Source: Sneathiella marina
GTDB lineage: Bacteria; Pseudomonadota; Alphaproteobacteria; Sneathiellales; Sneathiellaceae
Reading direction: 5' to 3'
Assembly (NCBI RefSeq): GCF_023746535.1
Contig: NZ_CP098747.1
Location: 4,003,216-4,067,215, forward strand
DNA: 64,000 nt
Positions within the stretch are counted from its first letter, which is position 1. Every line of letters starts with the position of its first letter. The position numbers and the translations under genes are program-made. The notes below the pieces were generated by a model. The model was not told where the DNA came from and did not search any database. It was given only the letters and a program-made list of their open reading frames with translations. This document shows, piece by piece, positions 45,356 through 55,192 of the stretch.

Positions 45356-46249
45356 TTACTCTCCGCTCATTTTTTTCAAATCCCGATGAACCAGATTAGC
45401 AACGTAACCGTTTTTTTCCACTAGGCCATGAATTTTTTCTGCGACACATACAGACCGATGCCGCCCTCCTGTACACCCAATGGCTATCGTAAGATAGAAT
45501 TTTCCTTCTTCAGCATACCGCGGTAGCAATAACGATAACAAATCGGTAGTCTGCTTCAGAAAACCATCAAAAACTGTGTCATTTTCAATGAATTCAACGA
45601 CTTCGGGATCCCTGCCGGATTTTAGGCGAAGCTCTGGAGTATAAAAAGGATTGCTGAGAAAACGAACATCGAAAACCAAATCTGCTTCACGGGGAAGACC
45701 GAATTTATAAGAGAAAGACATGATAGAGACTGAAAGTCCTGATTTTTTTTGCAGCCCAAAATGCCCTTTTAAAATACGCTTCAATTCCGGCAGTGAGAGA
45801 TTCGTAGTGTCAACTCTCAGATCTGCAGCAGCCTTAAGCTCCGAAAGTTGAAATTTTTCTTGTCTAATTCCGTCCGCAACCGGCCGGTCAGCCGCAAGCG
45901 GATGGCGCCGTCTGGTTTCTGTAAATCGCTGCTGCAAAATAGCGTCATCGCAATCTAAATACAAAAGCGACACGAGTTGCTTTCTATTGCGCAGCTCAGA
46001 TATCTGATCGAGCAGCTCTTTTGTAGAAAAGCCATGCGTTCGAAAATCAACCCCCAGCGCCAAGTTTAAGTCTCCGGCTTTTCCAAATTGGTCCACCATA
46101 GACAGCAAAAGCGGTAATGGAACATTGTCCGCAATTTCCCAACCCATATCTTCAAATTGACGAAGTGTAGAACTTTTACCCGCACCTGACATTCCCGAGA
46201 TGAGAACAATCTTGTTTTTTGACACTTCTGTAACTTCCAATTTATTCAT
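45356..46249 (-). CDS. rapZ: RNase adapter / nucleotide-binding protein RapZ
   Basis: A 297-residue YvcJ/RapZ-family protein: SGMSGAGKSSTLRQFED (Walker A), ETRRRHPLA, VFDVRFLSNPFY and the C-terminal AIGCTGGRHRSVCVAE. In enteric bacteria it links glucosamine-6-phosphate sensing to small-RNA turnover; in Alphaproteobacteria its targets are unclear. It overlaps the end of hprK by eight bases. Confidence 0.95.
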   Translation of the reverse strand: MNKLEVTEVSKNKIVLISGMSGAGKSSTLRQFEDMGWEIADNVPLPLLLSMVDQFGKAGDLNLALGVDFRTHGFSTKELLDQISELRNRKQLVSLLYLDCDDAILQQRFTETRRRHPLAADRPVADGIRQEKFQLSELKAAADLRVDTTNLSLPELKRILKGHFGLQKKSGLSVSIMSFSYKFGLPREADLVFDVRFLSNPFYTPELRLKSGRDPEVVEFIENDTVFDGFLKQTTDLLSLLLPRYAEEGKFYLTIAIGCTGGRHRSVCVAEKIHGLVEKNGYVANLVHRDLKKMSGE

Positions 46250-46673
46250 ACCCTGTTTTCAAGTATTCCAGTCCGATCGCTATCCGAACTTTCGCTGCTG
46301 CCGACGCCATGAAGGGATCGATATATCGAACGGGTATTTCGAGATTTTCTATTGTATAAAACTCATCCGCTGGCATGCGCTCAATCTGTTCATAAGGAAC
46401 AAGATCAAAGATAAGTTGCAATGGTATGTTGTCAACAAAAGGCATCTCAACCAAACCTATGCCACGGACTTCTATCTTCCCCTGTATTGTCGGCGGCGCT
46501 CCTAAAAGGGCAGATTTCTCGAACACATGAATTTCTGTGTAATCGTCAGAAATCAAATTCGCACCGCCTTCAATCAGCCTCAGCGCCAAGTCCGATTTTC
46601 CAGAACCTGGCAACCCACGGAGCAACACCCCTTTGCCTTCAATATCTACAGATGTTCCATGAACTTTGATCAT
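46242..46673 (-). CDS. hprK: HPr kinase/phosphorylase, short alphaproteobacterial form
   Basis: 143 residues, only the C-terminal catalytic domain of the ~310-residue Gram-positive enzyme: GLPGSGKSDLALRLI (Walker A) and LGAPPTIQGKIEVRGIGLVEMP, which is the HprK signature region. It phosphorylates a Ser of HPr and removes it again, tying the PTS to the cell's energy state. The missing N-terminal domain is normal for the group. It lies between chvG and rapZ. Confidence 0.94.
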   Translation of the reverse strand: MIKVHGTSVDIEGKGVLLRGLPGSGKSDLALRLIEGGANLISDDYTEIHVFEKSALLGAPPTIQGKIEVRGIGLVEMPFVDNIPLQLIFDLVPYEQIERMPADEFYTIENLEIPVRYIDPFMASAAAKVRIAIGLEYLKTGYE

Positions 46674-46712
46674 AGGGCGAGTGTGGACTCTGGGGGCGTG
46701 AGAGGCAACGGG

Positions 46713-48380
46713 CTATTTTGGCAACTTTACAATAAAAATGGCGCCCTGGATTTCTTCCTGTTCGTTTTTCGAATTTTGCGCTGTAATATTACCGCCATGT
46801 GCATCAACAATTAATCTGGAAATACTGAGGCCTAAACCGGAATGCCGACCGAAATCCTCTGACTTTGGGCGCTCCGTGTAAAATCGATTGAAAATATCTT
46901 CAAGTTTGTTTTCTGGTATACCGGGGCCTTCATCTTCGACTCTCACTTCAACGTGATCGTTAAAATTCATAAGGACTACACGGACATGGCCCTTTTCAGG
47001 TGAAAAAGAGACCGCGTTATCAACCAAGTTTCGGAGAACTTGACTTATCCGACCAGGTAACCCGTTCACAACGGCTTCCTCTTCCGGGACAACAACATCA
47101 AACGTAATAGTCGAGAACATCTGTGTTGTCTGGTAAATATCAACAACCCCCTCAACCAATACCTTCATATCAACGGCTTCGCCTTCCGTTCGGGACAGCT
47201 CCGCATCCAATCGGCTTGCCGCGGAAATATCCGTTATCAAGCGGTCCAACCGTTTCACATCACTTGCTATAACAGCACGAAGCTTTTCCCGTTTTTCATC
47301 ATCCTTAATTTGCTCAAATGCCTGAACTGCAGTGCCAAGAGAGGTCAAAGGGTTTTTAAGCTCATGTGCAACGTCAGCCGCAAATGCTTCAATAGCATCC
47401 ATTCGGTCATAGAGTGCCGTTGTCATTGCCCTAAATGAAGCCGAAAGGTCGCCAATTTCATCTTTTCTATTAGAAAAGTCAGGAACAACCACGCGACGAC
47501 CAATGCCACGACGTACTTTATCCGCTGCCTCTGCCAGAATATGGATTGGTGCCGCTATTGTACGCGCAAGAAAAAGTGACAGTAAGAGAGTGATTACCAA
47601 TGTTACGGAAAACACAATCAAGGTGGTCACCTGAGCCGATCGAACCGCGTCATTGATAGCGCCACTATTTTCGGTTAGGAGCAAGCCCCCCAGAATATGC
47701 TTAAAACCTTGAACAGGAACAGAAACGGATAACACCAATTCCCCATCACGGGTCTGTCGGGTCATGCTATCGGTTTCTCCGTTAATCGCAGTTCCAATTT
47801 CCTCAAAATCCTTACTTGTCGGGATAGGCGTTGTCGGATAAAGCGGAAAGTCATAATTGGGCGGGAAAAACTTTTCCCAGGTATCATACAACTCTTCGAA
47901 AAAGAGCCGGACTGGGCTTTTAACCTCCGGCGGTGGCAATTCGTCATATACGATGTTCCGTCCCGCCGAAATTAGTCGGCGACTGTCCGCGATCAACTTA
48001 CCATCCCGATCAAATAATAAAGCGGGCGTATTTGTAACAATTGAAAGCCGGCGAAGAACTCTCTTGATTGGGAGTGAGTCGAGAGTCAGATACTGAATTT
48101 GCCCATCTAGAGAGACTTCCTGAAGGGCTGCTTCACCTAAAGCACCCGCGATCATCCTACCGTTCGTTGTTAACGATTGAAATTTTGCCTCAATGAGCCC
48201 GCTTTGAAACTGATCCAAATAAAGCAGACTACCCGCCAGGAAAATAACGGAGAAAAGATTGATCGCCATTATCCGGCGCCCAAGCGAGGAAAAAGGTCCG
48301 CGTTTAATGACCTCTCCTCGCTTGTCAGCTTTTTTACCGGAAACGGATTTTCCCAAATAAGGCTTCGGCCGTGCTGTCAT
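46713..48380 (-). CDS. chvG: Sensor histidine kinase ChvG (ExoS-like)
   Basis: A 555-residue kinase with a membrane segment near 37-57 and another near 250-272. A periplasmic sensor lies between them, followed by a HAMP domain (AAPIHILAEAADKVRRG), HisKA with AADVAHELKNPLTSLG, and HATPase (RNLVDNAVSFSPEKG, DEGPGIPE, GLGLSISR). With ChvI it forms the acid/envelope-stress and EPS-control system of Alphaproteobacteria (ChvG-ChvI, ExoS-ChvI), so control of the EPS cluster in this window is plausible. Confidence 0.93.
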   Translation of the reverse strand: MTARPKPYLGKSVSGKKADKRGEVIKRGPFSSLGRRIMAINLFSVIFLAGSLLYLDQFQSGLIEAKFQSLTTNGRMIAGALGEAALQEVSLDGQIQYLTLDSLPIKRVLRRLSIVTNTPALLFDRDGKLIADSRRLISAGRNIVYDELPPPEVKSPVRLFFEELYDTWEKFFPPNYDFPLYPTTPIPTSKDFEEIGTAINGETDSMTRQTRDGELVLSVSVPVQGFKHILGGLLLTENSGAINDAVRSAQVTTLIVFSVTLVITLLLSLFLARTIAAPIHILAEAADKVRRGIGRRVVVPDFSNRKDEIGDLSASFRAMTTALYDRMDAIEAFAADVAHELKNPLTSLGTAVQAFEQIKDDEKREKLRAVIASDVKRLDRLITDISAASRLDAELSRTEGEAVDMKVLVEGVVDIYQTTQMFSTITFDVVVPEEEAVVNGLPGRISQVLRNLVDNAVSFSPEKGHVRVVLMNFNDHVEVRVEDEGPGIPENKLEDIFNRFYTERPKSEDFGRHSGLGLSISRLIVDAHGGNITAQNSKNEQEEIQGAIFIVKLPK

Positions 48381-48403
48381 GAGATTATGCAGTTACCCTG
48401 AGG

Positions 48404-49102
48404 CTATTTTTCCTTGAACCGATAGCCGACACCATAAAGGGTTTCGATAGCGGAAAACTCTGAATCAGTTGCTTTGATTTTCTTACGAAGCCTCTTGATA
48501 TGGCTATCAATAGTACGGTCATCAACGTAAATATTATCGTCGTAGGCAGCATCCATCAACTGGTCACGGCTTTTCACATGACCGGGCCGCAAAGCCAACG
48601 CATGTAACAGCATAAATTCTGTCACGGTTAGCGTAACTTCGCGCCCATCCCAAAAACAGGCATGCCGAACGCTATCCAGACGCAGTTTTCCACGAACGAG
48701 TATTTCTTCTTCGGCGGCTTCACCTTCACCTTTATTGGAATTATGGCGCCGCAGTACAGTTCTAATGCGTTCAACGAGAAGCCGTTGTGAAAAGGGTTTG
48801 CGAACATAATCATCCGCACCCATTTTCAGACCCAGAAACTCATCAATTTCATCATCTTTAGATGTCAGGAATATAACGGGAAGGTTAGACACCCGTCGCA
48901 GCCGGTTTAAAAGTTCCATACCGTCCATGCGTGGCATCTTGATATCTAGAACTGCCAAGTCGGGCGGATTATCCGCCAATCCTTCAAGGGCAGCTTCGCC
49001 ATCGGAATATTTATCAACCGTAAATCCTTCTGATTCCAGTAAAATTGAGACTGTCGTCAGAATATTTTGGTCGTCATCTACCAAGGCCACTTTCGTCGCC
49101 AT
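48404..49102 (-). CDS. chvI: Response regulator ChvI
   Basis: A 232-residue OmpR/PhoB-type regulator: [15 protein letters not shown], the phosphorylated Asp in [13 protein letters not shown], the Lys in YVRKPFSQR, then a winged-helix domain with [11 protein letters not shown]. It is the partner of ChvG, lying 23 bases upstream of it. The start is taken at the ATG at 49102, which begins in the usual way; an in-frame ATG at 49120 has GGGTGA in front and cannot be excluded. Confidence 0.95.
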   Translation of the reverse strand: MATKVALVDDDQNILTTVSILLESEGFTVDKYSDGEAALEGLADNPPDLAVLDIKMPRMDGMELLNRLRRVSNLPVIFLTSKDDEIDEFLGLKMGADDYVRKPFSQRLLVERIRTVLRRHNSNKGEGEAAEEEILVRGKLRLDSVRHACFWDGREVTLTVTEFMLLHALALRPGHVKSRDQLMDAAYDDNIYVDDRTIDSHIKRLRKKIKATDSEFSAIETLYGVGYRFKEK

Positions 49103-49286
49103 GTCACACCCCATTTTCATAATTTCACCCTATTGTATGGTTTGCTTTCGATAATTACCATCCTACATTTCGTCTAAATAAGGCGAGATCATGTCCCAAA
49201 GGTCAATCCGGCCCGTTATCCGGTATTTCAGGTCAATAAATTGATAAATTCTTTCATTTCACCCCTATTTGCCGCAAAAAGATAAG

Positions 49287-50012
49287 ATGGAACAAAAAGA
49301 TTCGACCCCCATGCACTCTCTCACCGCGCGGTCTTTGCTCAGGTCCGCAACGACCGCCTCGTTGGGTACAAACATGGTGGAGGGGCAAAACGCTTATTGC
49401 TCGCTGGTTATGGTTGCTACAGATCCAGCGGGTTGCCCTCTGCTATTACTTTCTGACCTTGCAGTACATAGTCACAATATCGCGCACTCACCGCAGGTAT
49501 CTATTCTGATCAATGAGCCATTGGATAATATTGACCCTCTTACCCAACCCAGGGCCACCTTTCAGGGGCGCCTTGCTGCGACACATGACGATCAACTTAT
49601 GCGTCGCTACCTTCGCCGATATCCAAGTGCAGAGAGGTTTGCCGGCTTCGCCGATTTTCAGTTGTATAGACTTATCATTGAGCGAGTACACCTGATCAGC
49701 GGATTTGGGGAAATACATTGGATTGACGGCATTAAAGTAATAGTGCCTCCCCATTTTTTGAACATCGAGGAAAGCGAAACTGATATTCTTGATCATATGA
49801 ATACGGACCATGTCAGTGCCATTCAAACACTCGCAGGCAATCATGGCCAGATTAAAGGGTTACAGGAGTGGAAAATCGTTGGACTTGATCCTGAAGGGTT
49901 TGACCTACTTTCAGAATGGCGTTATCAGCGGATTCTATTTGAAAATAGCGTTTCGAATGCAAATGAAGTTCGTCAGGAATTTGTCCGTATGGTTAAAAAC
50001 GCAAGAAACTAG
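49287..50012 (+). CDS. HugZ-family heme-associated protein (pyridoxamine-oxidase fold, DUF2470)
   Basis: A 241-residue protein with a split-barrel flavin-reductase-like N-terminal domain (RSLLRSATTASLGT and PLLLLSDLAVHSHNI) and a C-terminal DUF2470 domain with DHMNTDHVSAIQ. Family members (HugZ/HutZ) bind or degrade heme. It sits alone between chvI and pckA, which are usually adjacent in related genomes. An in-frame TTG at 49269 is a possible earlier start. Confidence 0.85.
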   Translation: MEQKDSTPMHSLTARSLLRSATTASLGTNMVEGQNAYCSLVMVATDPAGCPLLLLSDLAVHSHNIAHSPQVSILINEPLDNIDPLTQPRATFQGRLAATHDDQLMRRYLRRYPSAERFAGFADFQLYRLIIERVHLISGFGEIHWIDGIKVIVPPHFLNIEESETDILDHMNTDHVSAIQTLAGNHGQIKGLQEWKIVGLDPEGFDLLSEWRYQRILFENSVSNANEVRQEFVRMVKNARN

Positions 50013-50032
50013 ATATTTTTTCCTTTTTTTTG

Positions 50033-50066
50033 TTTCGTATGGAAAGAATTTTAAAATAATACGAAA
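50033..50066. repeat. 8-bp inverted repeat downstream of hugZ
   Basis: TTTCGTAT (50033-50040) and ATACGAAA (50059-50066) are perfect inverted repeats 18 bases apart. They could form a hairpin in the hugZ 3' untranslated region or be a regulator site upstream of pckA; no T-run follows. Confidence 0.4.
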
Positions 50067-50154
50067 TAATTTCGAAGAAGCGGCTTTTTAATTTTATTAT
50101 TTCGTCGTGGAAGTGTTGCGCCAAAAAGACAGGCATCATATTCTGTCAAAAGAC

Positions 50155-50178
50155 GCCCAGTAAAATGGGCCTTTTTTT
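50155..50178 (+). terminator. Terminator-like hairpin directly before pckA
   Basis: GCCCA (50155-50159) pairs with TGGGC (50166-50170) across a six-base loop, followed by a run of T. It ends about 13 bases before the pckA ATG. A second small hairpin (GACAG with CTGTC, about 50128-50147) precedes it. It may end hugZ transcription or attenuate pckA. Confidence 0.7.
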
Positions 50179-50191
50179 ATATCGCTGGAGA

Positions 50192-51805
50192 ATGAATGTG
50201 GAGCAATTAGGACCCCATAAAAGTAGTTATGGGCTGGACAAAAATGGCCTGGACAATGTCGGTAAGGTTTATTGGAATTTATCGGCTCCCGCATTGTATC
50301 AAGAAGCGCTCATTCGAGGAGAGGCCTCTCTGGCCGCTGGCGGACCGTTAGTTGCCTTGACAGGTCAGCACACCGGACGCTCTGCAAATGACAAGTTTAT
50401 TGTTAAGGAAAGTAGTAGTGAAAACAATATCTGGTGGGGTCAGGTCAATAAACCAATTGATGCTGAAAAATTTACCGGATTACACGAAAAAATGCGGCAA
50501 TACCTAACCGGCCGCGAAGTATTTGTTCAGGATTGTTATGCAGGTGCAGATCCCGCTCATCGATTACCAGTTCGAGTTATTACTGAATGTGCATGGCATA
50601 ATCTTTTCGCGCGCAATATGTTTATTCAACCAGCTGCTGAAGAATTAGCCAATTTTGAACCTGAATTTACAATTCTCCAAATACCTTCATTTGAAGCAAA
50701 TCCGGCAGTTGATGGGACACGTTCCGAAGTATTTGTCCTTCCAAATTTTGCGGAAAAGCTTGTTATTATCGGCGGGACTTCATATGCCGGTGAAATAAAA
50801 AAATCTGTATTTTCTATTCTGAACTACCTCCTTCCTGAAAAGCAAACCCTTCCGATGCATTGCTCCGTCAATGTTAATGAGGAAGGAAATTCGACGGTAT
50901 TTTTTGGCCTGTCCGGTACTGGAAAAACAACCCTATCAGCGGATGCCAGTAAAATGCTAATCGGGGACGACGAGCATGGTTGGTCGGATGATGGTGTTTT
51001 CAATTTTGAGGGCGGATGTTACGCGAAGGTGATCAAACTGTCTCAGGAAGCGGAACCGGAAATTTTTGAGACCACCCGTCGGTTCGGCACCGTTCTAGAA
51101 AATGTTGTAGTCGACGATGCAACGGGCGAACTGGATCTGGATGACAATCGATATACAGAGAACACGCGCGCATCTTATCCAATCGATTTTATTCCTAACG
51201 CTTCAGACACTGGTATTGCGGGGAATCCAACCAATGTAATTATGCTGACGGCCGATGCCTTTGGTGTCTTGCCTCCCATATCCAAATTAACCCCTGAACA
51301 AGCCATGTATCATTTTCTATCCGGCTACACCGCAAAACTTGCCGGCACAGAAAAAGGGCTGGGCAGTGAACCGCAAGCAACTTTCTCCACATGTTTTGGT
51401 GCACCATTTATGCCGCGCCATCCGTCAGTCTATGCTTCATTGCTTGGCGATAAGATCGCGAAACATGGTGTAAATTGTTGGTTGGTAAACACCGGTTGGA
51501 CCGGTGGTGAATATGGAACGGGCCATCGTATGCCAATTGGCTATACCCGGGCTCTGGTCAATGCAGCACTTGACGGTACTCTTGCAAAAACTGACACAGA
51601 AAAAGACCCTTTCTTTGGCTTGGCAATGCCGGTTTCTTGTTCCGGCGTCCCAACTGAAATTCTGAATCCGAGAAACACCTGGTCAGACAAAGCTGCCTAT
51701 GATGCCAAAGCTCAAGACCTGGTTTCGCGGTTTATTGAGAATTTTGAGCAGTTTTCAGATTATGTTGGGCCTGAGGTTTTGGAATCTGCGCCAAAAACCG
51801 CCTAA
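50192..51805 (+). CDS. pckA: Phosphoenolpyruvate carboxykinase (ATP)
   Basis: A 537-residue ATP-type [23 protein letters not shown] running into [11 protein letters not shown] (kinase-1a P-loop), [18 protein letters not shown] (kinase-2 and metal site), and [20 protein letters not shown] near the adenine site. It converts oxaloacetate and ATP to phosphoenolpyruvate in gluconeogenesis. The start is taken at the ATG at 50192; a GTG at 50198 has the better-spaced GGAG, and an ATG at 50165 would lie inside the upstream hairpin. Confidence 0.96.
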   Translation: MNVEQLGPHKSSYGLDKNGLDNVGKVYWNLSAPALYQEALIRGEASLAAGGPLVALTGQHTGRSANDKFIVKESSSENNIWWGQVNKPIDAEKFTGLHEKMRQYLTGREVFVQDCYAGADPAHRLPVRVITECAWHNLFARNMFIQPAAEELANFEPEFTILQIPSFEANPAVDGTRSEVFVLPNFAEKLVIIGGTSYAGEIKKSVFSILNYLLPEKQTLPMHCSVNVNEEGNSTVFFGLSGTGKTTLSADASKMLIGDDEHGWSDDGVFNFEGGCYAKVIKLSQEAEPEIFETTRRFGTVLENVVVDDATGELDLDDNRYTENTRASYPIDFIPNASDTGIAGNPTNVIMLTADAFGVLPPISKLTPEQAMYHFLSGYTAKLAGTEKGLGSEPQATFSTCFGAPFMPRHPSVYASLLGDKIAKHGVNCWLVNTGWTGGEYGTGHRMPIGYTRALVNAALDGTLAKTDTEKDPFFGLAMPVSCSGVPTEILNPRNTWSDKAAYDAKAQDLVSRFIENFEQFSDYVGPEVLESAPKTA

Positions 51806-51834
51806 AAAACAACGTTAAAAGCCAACTTTGACGG

Positions 51835-51870
51835 AAAAACGACCACTATTTAATTATAATGGTCGTTTTT
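51835..51870. terminator. Bidirectional terminator between pckA and a permease gene
   Basis: AAAAACGACCA (51835-51845) pairs with TGGTCGTTTTT (51860-51870), giving A-runs and T-runs on both sides. The right arm overlaps the last codons of the leftward permease gene, and the loop holds its stop. Confidence 0.85.
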
Positions 51871-52794
51871 TCTATTTATAGAGAAGGCGCTTCCAAATAA
51901 ACGAACTCCATCTTGGTTTAGGACAAGCAAAAAAGTTAGTGCCATAAGGGAGGCAACATCCCGGTACTCAATTGCGAAATATGCTGACCAGAAAGTTTCG
52001 AAAAACCCAAGCAGAAATGCTGCGATCAAGCACCCGCCGACCGATTTCATGCCCCCGATAACTGCTACAAATAGGGTTTTCAATCCGATCATCAGCCCCA
52101 TTCCAAAACTCGCACTCCCGTATAGTAAGGAAATCAACGTTCCTGACAAAGCAGCATAGAAAGCCGCTAGAACAAAAGAGCTCGTCAATATAAGCTGTAT
52201 ATTAATTCCGCAAAGAGCAGCCATTTTTAGGTCTTCCGAGCACGCTCGCCAGAGCCGCCCAAACCGGTGACGCTTCATTAAGGAAATTTGACCAATGACA
52301 GTGGCAAGCGCAATGAGCGTTACAACAAGCTGGATTGTTGTTACCTGTATTGGAAATATATCAGAAGTAACCAGGGGAATTGGCGTCACAAAAACAGGAG
52401 CCAACCATATCTCTTTTGATCCGCTAATTAGCCGCATCGTTTCTTCCAATATGATTGCAACCCCAACGGTTGCGATCAACATGGCCTGGGAACGTTGCCT
52501 AATAAGCGGCGATATAACCGTTTTATGCAAGACAAATCCTACCGTTGACGTATTCACGACTGCAATTGCGCCACCTACGAATATCACAACCAACAGGGGC
52601 CACGACGTCAGAGCAAGGAGTAATGTGATGAGCGTGATAGTGACATATGCGCTCCACATAGCTAATGAACCGAAAGCAAGGTTTATGCGATTGGCCACAC
52701 CGTAAAGCAAGACAAACGCTGCAGCCAACAACGCGTATAGAGCGCTGATCTGAACAGCATTTATCAACTGTTGAATGAAGTATAAAAGGGGCAA
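51850..52794 (-). CDS. Branched-chain amino acid ABC transporter permease (LivH type), isolated
   Basis: A 314-residue membrane protein with eight or so segments. The beginning (IQQLINAVQISALYALLAAA) and the conserved GLKTLFVAVIGGMKSVGGCLIAAFLLGF are LivH hallmarks. It would form one half of the channel with LivM. No LivM, ATPase or binding-protein gene is next to it, so it may be a remnant or work with parts encoded elsewhere. The start appears to be TTG. Confidence 0.85.
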   Translation of the reverse strand: MPLLYFIQQLINAVQISALYALLAAAFVLLYGVANRINLAFGSLAMWSAYVTITLITLLLALTSWPLLVVIFVGGAIAVVNTSTVGFVLHKTVISPLIRQRSQAMLIATVGVAIILEETMRLISGSKEIWLAPVFVTPIPLVTSDIFPIQVTTIQLVVTLIALATVIGQISLMKRHRFGRLWRACSEDLKMAALCGINIQLILTSSFVLAAFYAALSGTLISLLYGSASFGMGLMIGLKTLFVAVIGGMKSVGGCLIAAFLLGFFETFWSAYFAIEYRDVASLMALTFLLVLNQDGVRLFGSAFSINRKNDHYN

Positions 52795-52868
52795 GTGACA
52801 ACCTTTTCAGCATTAGACAGCTAGGTAGATGGCAAGTATCATAGCGGTAATCAGTGGAGAATTCTAAT

Positions 52869-53330
52869 ATGCATCCTTGGATGGGCTGTTTACTCCTTAT
52901 TACTTCCCTTCTTCTTTGCAGCTGCGACGGAGAGGCCGAAAAACCTTATCTTGAAATTACCGGTGGCGGCTTTATTTTTAATTATCGAATAGCGGAGGGT
53001 TTTTATGGATTTGTCCTAAAGCCCGGGAGAGCATTGCCGAACGATACTGAAATTGTTGCCGAATTCGAAGATCCTGCAGGAGGTCCAGCTTTTATCATAA
53101 GACAGTCCGTCCGGCCGGAGCTTATTCAATATATGTTTCGGACGCCGCCTGTTACTGGTGTTGTCAAAAATCAACCATATCAGGTGAGAGTCATGCTTGT
53201 TAAAAAATCCACCGGGCAGGAGCTAGCCAAAACCATTAAGATGTTTCGCTCCAATATTAACCAATCTGATCTGCCTGAAAAAGCGTTGACGATCGGGCCG
53301 GGGTATCATCCTAATCCAGCTTTAAAATAG
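52869..53330 (+). CDS. Small putative lipoprotein of unknown function
   Basis: A 153-residue protein with a lipoprotein signal (hydrophobic LLLITSLLL then lipobox LCSC). The rest is a compact beta-rich domain without a family that I recognise. GGAG lies eight bases before the ATG at 52869; an earlier in-frame GTG exists at 52854. It stands upstream of, and in the same direction as, the AEC transporter, 144 bases away. Confidence 0.72.
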   Translation: MHPWMGCLLLITSLLLCSCDGEAEKPYLEITGGGFIFNYRIAEGFYGFVLKPGRALPNDTEIVAEFEDPAGGPAFIIRQSVRPELIQYMFRTPPVTGVVKNQPYQVRVMLVKKSTGQELAKTIKMFRSNINQSDLPEKALTIGPGYHPNPALK

Positions 53331-53474
53331 GCACCAAAACTCTCTTCAACATTAATTTGACAAATCATTTCGTGACCGACAGAAACTTTCTACTAGCCAA
53401 ATCAACAAATTTGGATCAAACACTAAACTTCTCATTTATCGATTGCTTTCCTGCGGCGAATTGAAAGAAAAATT

Positions 53475-54410
53475 ATGTGGGCCATTTCCCTTGCCATTCT
53501 ACCGATTTTCCTACTGTTGGTTTTGGGAAACCTTCTGAGGCGTAATGGATTTCCGGGAGGTGAATTTTGGCATCATGCGGACCGGGTCACTTATTGGGTT
53601 CTATTTCCAGCGCTTCTTCTGCATAGCACCACCACGGCACCCTTTAGCGAAGATATTGTGGATACTTTTGCTGTCGCGTTGCTTAGCGCTCTGGCAGCGA
53701 CCGCCCTAATCTCGCTTTTGTGCATACGGGTTTTCAAACTATCCGGACCTCTCGGTGGTTCCGTTTTTCAAGGAGCAACCCGTCACAACACCTTTATTGC
53801 CGTCGCTGTCGCCGAGTATTTGTATGGGGCTCACGGGCTGTTACTTGCAACTGTCGCCATATCCCTTCTTGTCCCGGTCACAAACCTTCTTTGTGTTACG
53901 GTTCTTGTCTGGTTTCAAGGGGCGACAAGTACAATTTCCTTGAAACGCCGTTTGATTCAGGAAATTTTTCGAAACCCGCTCTTGCTGGCCATTGTTTTGG
54001 GTGTAAGCTTGAACTTAACGGGGGTTGGTCCCCTGCCCGTCTTACATGACTTGACAGGTATATTATCAAAAGCCGCCCTGCCCTTCGCCCTGCTATGCGT
54101 TGGTGCCGGACTGCGTATAAAGACCATTCATACTGGCGCGCTATACGTAACTATTGCCACTTTATGTAAAATGATAATTTTTCCAATCGTAATCACCGGA
54201 ATAGCCCTACTAACAGGTATTGACGGAATTGCTGCTATGGTTCTGGTAATTTATGGGGTCGTTCCAACAGCGAGTTCCGGTTACGCATTAGCGAAATTGC
54301 TGGGCGGGGATGCTGAAGTTATGGCGGGGATCATAACCGTTCAAACCCTAATCTCAATCGTCACCATACCCCTCGCGCTATCCCTTGCAGCCGGATATTT
54401 TCTGCCCTAG
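53475..54410 (+). CDS. AEC-family (auxin efflux carrier-like) transporter
   Basis: A 311-residue protein with about ten membrane segments. The opening (LAILPIFLLLVLGNLLRRNG) and the half-way break (FRNPLLLAIVLGVSLNLTGV) are typical of the AEC family, whose bacterial members export organic acids such as malate. The substrate is unknown. Its end overlaps the end of the moeB-like gene by four bases, tail to tail. Confidence 0.86.
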   Translation: MWAISLAILPIFLLLVLGNLLRRNGFPGGEFWHHADRVTYWVLFPALLLHSTTTAPFSEDIVDTFAVALLSALAATALISLLCIRVFKLSGPLGGSVFQGATRHNTFIAVAVAEYLYGAHGLLLATVAISLLVPVTNLLCVTVLVWFQGATSTISLKRRLIQEIFRNPLLLAIVLGVSLNLTGVGPLPVLHDLTGILSKAALPFALLCVGAGLRIKTIHTGALYVTIATLCKMIIFPIVITGIALLTGIDGIAAMVLVIYGVVPTASSGYALAKLLGGDAEVMAGIITVQTLISIVTIPLALSLAAGYFLP

Positions 54411-55186
54411 GGGCGCAGAAATGTGGCTTCGCTACCGCACAAAGCACAAGCAGGGTCCCGGGAAATTTTGATCTTTCGAAACTCCGTGGATAACGCGTCA
54501 TAAAGCAACAGCCGGCCGGACAAGCTATCTCCAACACCCAAAATCTCTTTTATAATTTCGATCGCTTGTAGGGATCCAATGACACCCGCCAATGCTCCGA
54601 GTACACCTGCCTCACCGCAAGTTTGCGCAATTTCAGGTGGCGGAGGGGCGGGAAATACGCAGCGATAACACGGATTATTCCCTTCTTCATATGCTTTATA
54701 AGTACTTATTTGGCCTTCAAATTGTAACATGGCGCCAGAAACCAGCGGTTTTCGCAGAAAAAAACACGTATCGTTTAAAAGAAATCGCGTTTCGAAATTG
54801 TCTGTACCGTCGGCAACAAGATCATATTCTGAAAGAACATCCTGTGCGTTGTCACTGTTCAATCTAGTTTGGTAGGGAACTACTTTGATATCCGGGTTGA
54901 GACGTTCAATAGAGGCTTGTGCACTTTTCACTTTTGCCCGATCAATATCGGCCGTTTCATGCGCTATCTGGCGCTGAAGATTTGATAGATCAACGTTGTC
55001 ATCGTCAATAATCCCAAGGGTTCCGACACCCGCCGCCGCCAGATATAGTAACATGGGCGAACCAAGGCCCCCTGCCCCGACAACAAGGACTTTTGTTCCG
55101 AGTAGTTTTTTTTGACCGCGCCCACCAACATCTCTTAAGACAATATGCCGGGCATATCGATCTAGCTGCTCATCGGTCAGGTTCAT
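54407..55186 (-). CDS. moeB: HesA/MoeB/ThiF-family sulfur-carrier adenylyltransferase
   Basis: A 259-residue E1-like enzyme: VVGAGGLGSPMLLYLAAAG (ATP site), DDDNVDLSNLQRQIAH, the adenylation Arg, ADGTDNFETRFLLND, and two CxxC pairs (PCYRC and CALCG) for structural zinc. It adenylates the C-terminal glycine of a small sulfur carrier (MoaD or ThiS) before sulfur transfer. No rhodanese domain is fused. It is the last gene of the coaBC-dut-rrf2-cysK-moeB run, six bases from cysK. Confidence 0.9.
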   Translation of the reverse strand: MNLTDEQLDRYARHIVLRDVGGRGQKKLLGTKVLVVGAGGLGSPMLLYLAAAGVGTLGIIDDDNVDLSNLQRQIAHETADIDRAKVKSAQASIERLNPDIKVVPYQTRLNSDNAQDVLSEYDLVADGTDNFETRFLLNDTCFFLRKPLVSGAMLQFEGQISTYKAYEEGNNPCYRCVFPAPPPPEIAQTCGEAGVLGALAGVIGSLQAIEIIKEILGVGDSLSGRLLLYDALSTEFRKIKISRDPACALCGSEATFLRP

Positions 55187-55192
55187 AGAAGA

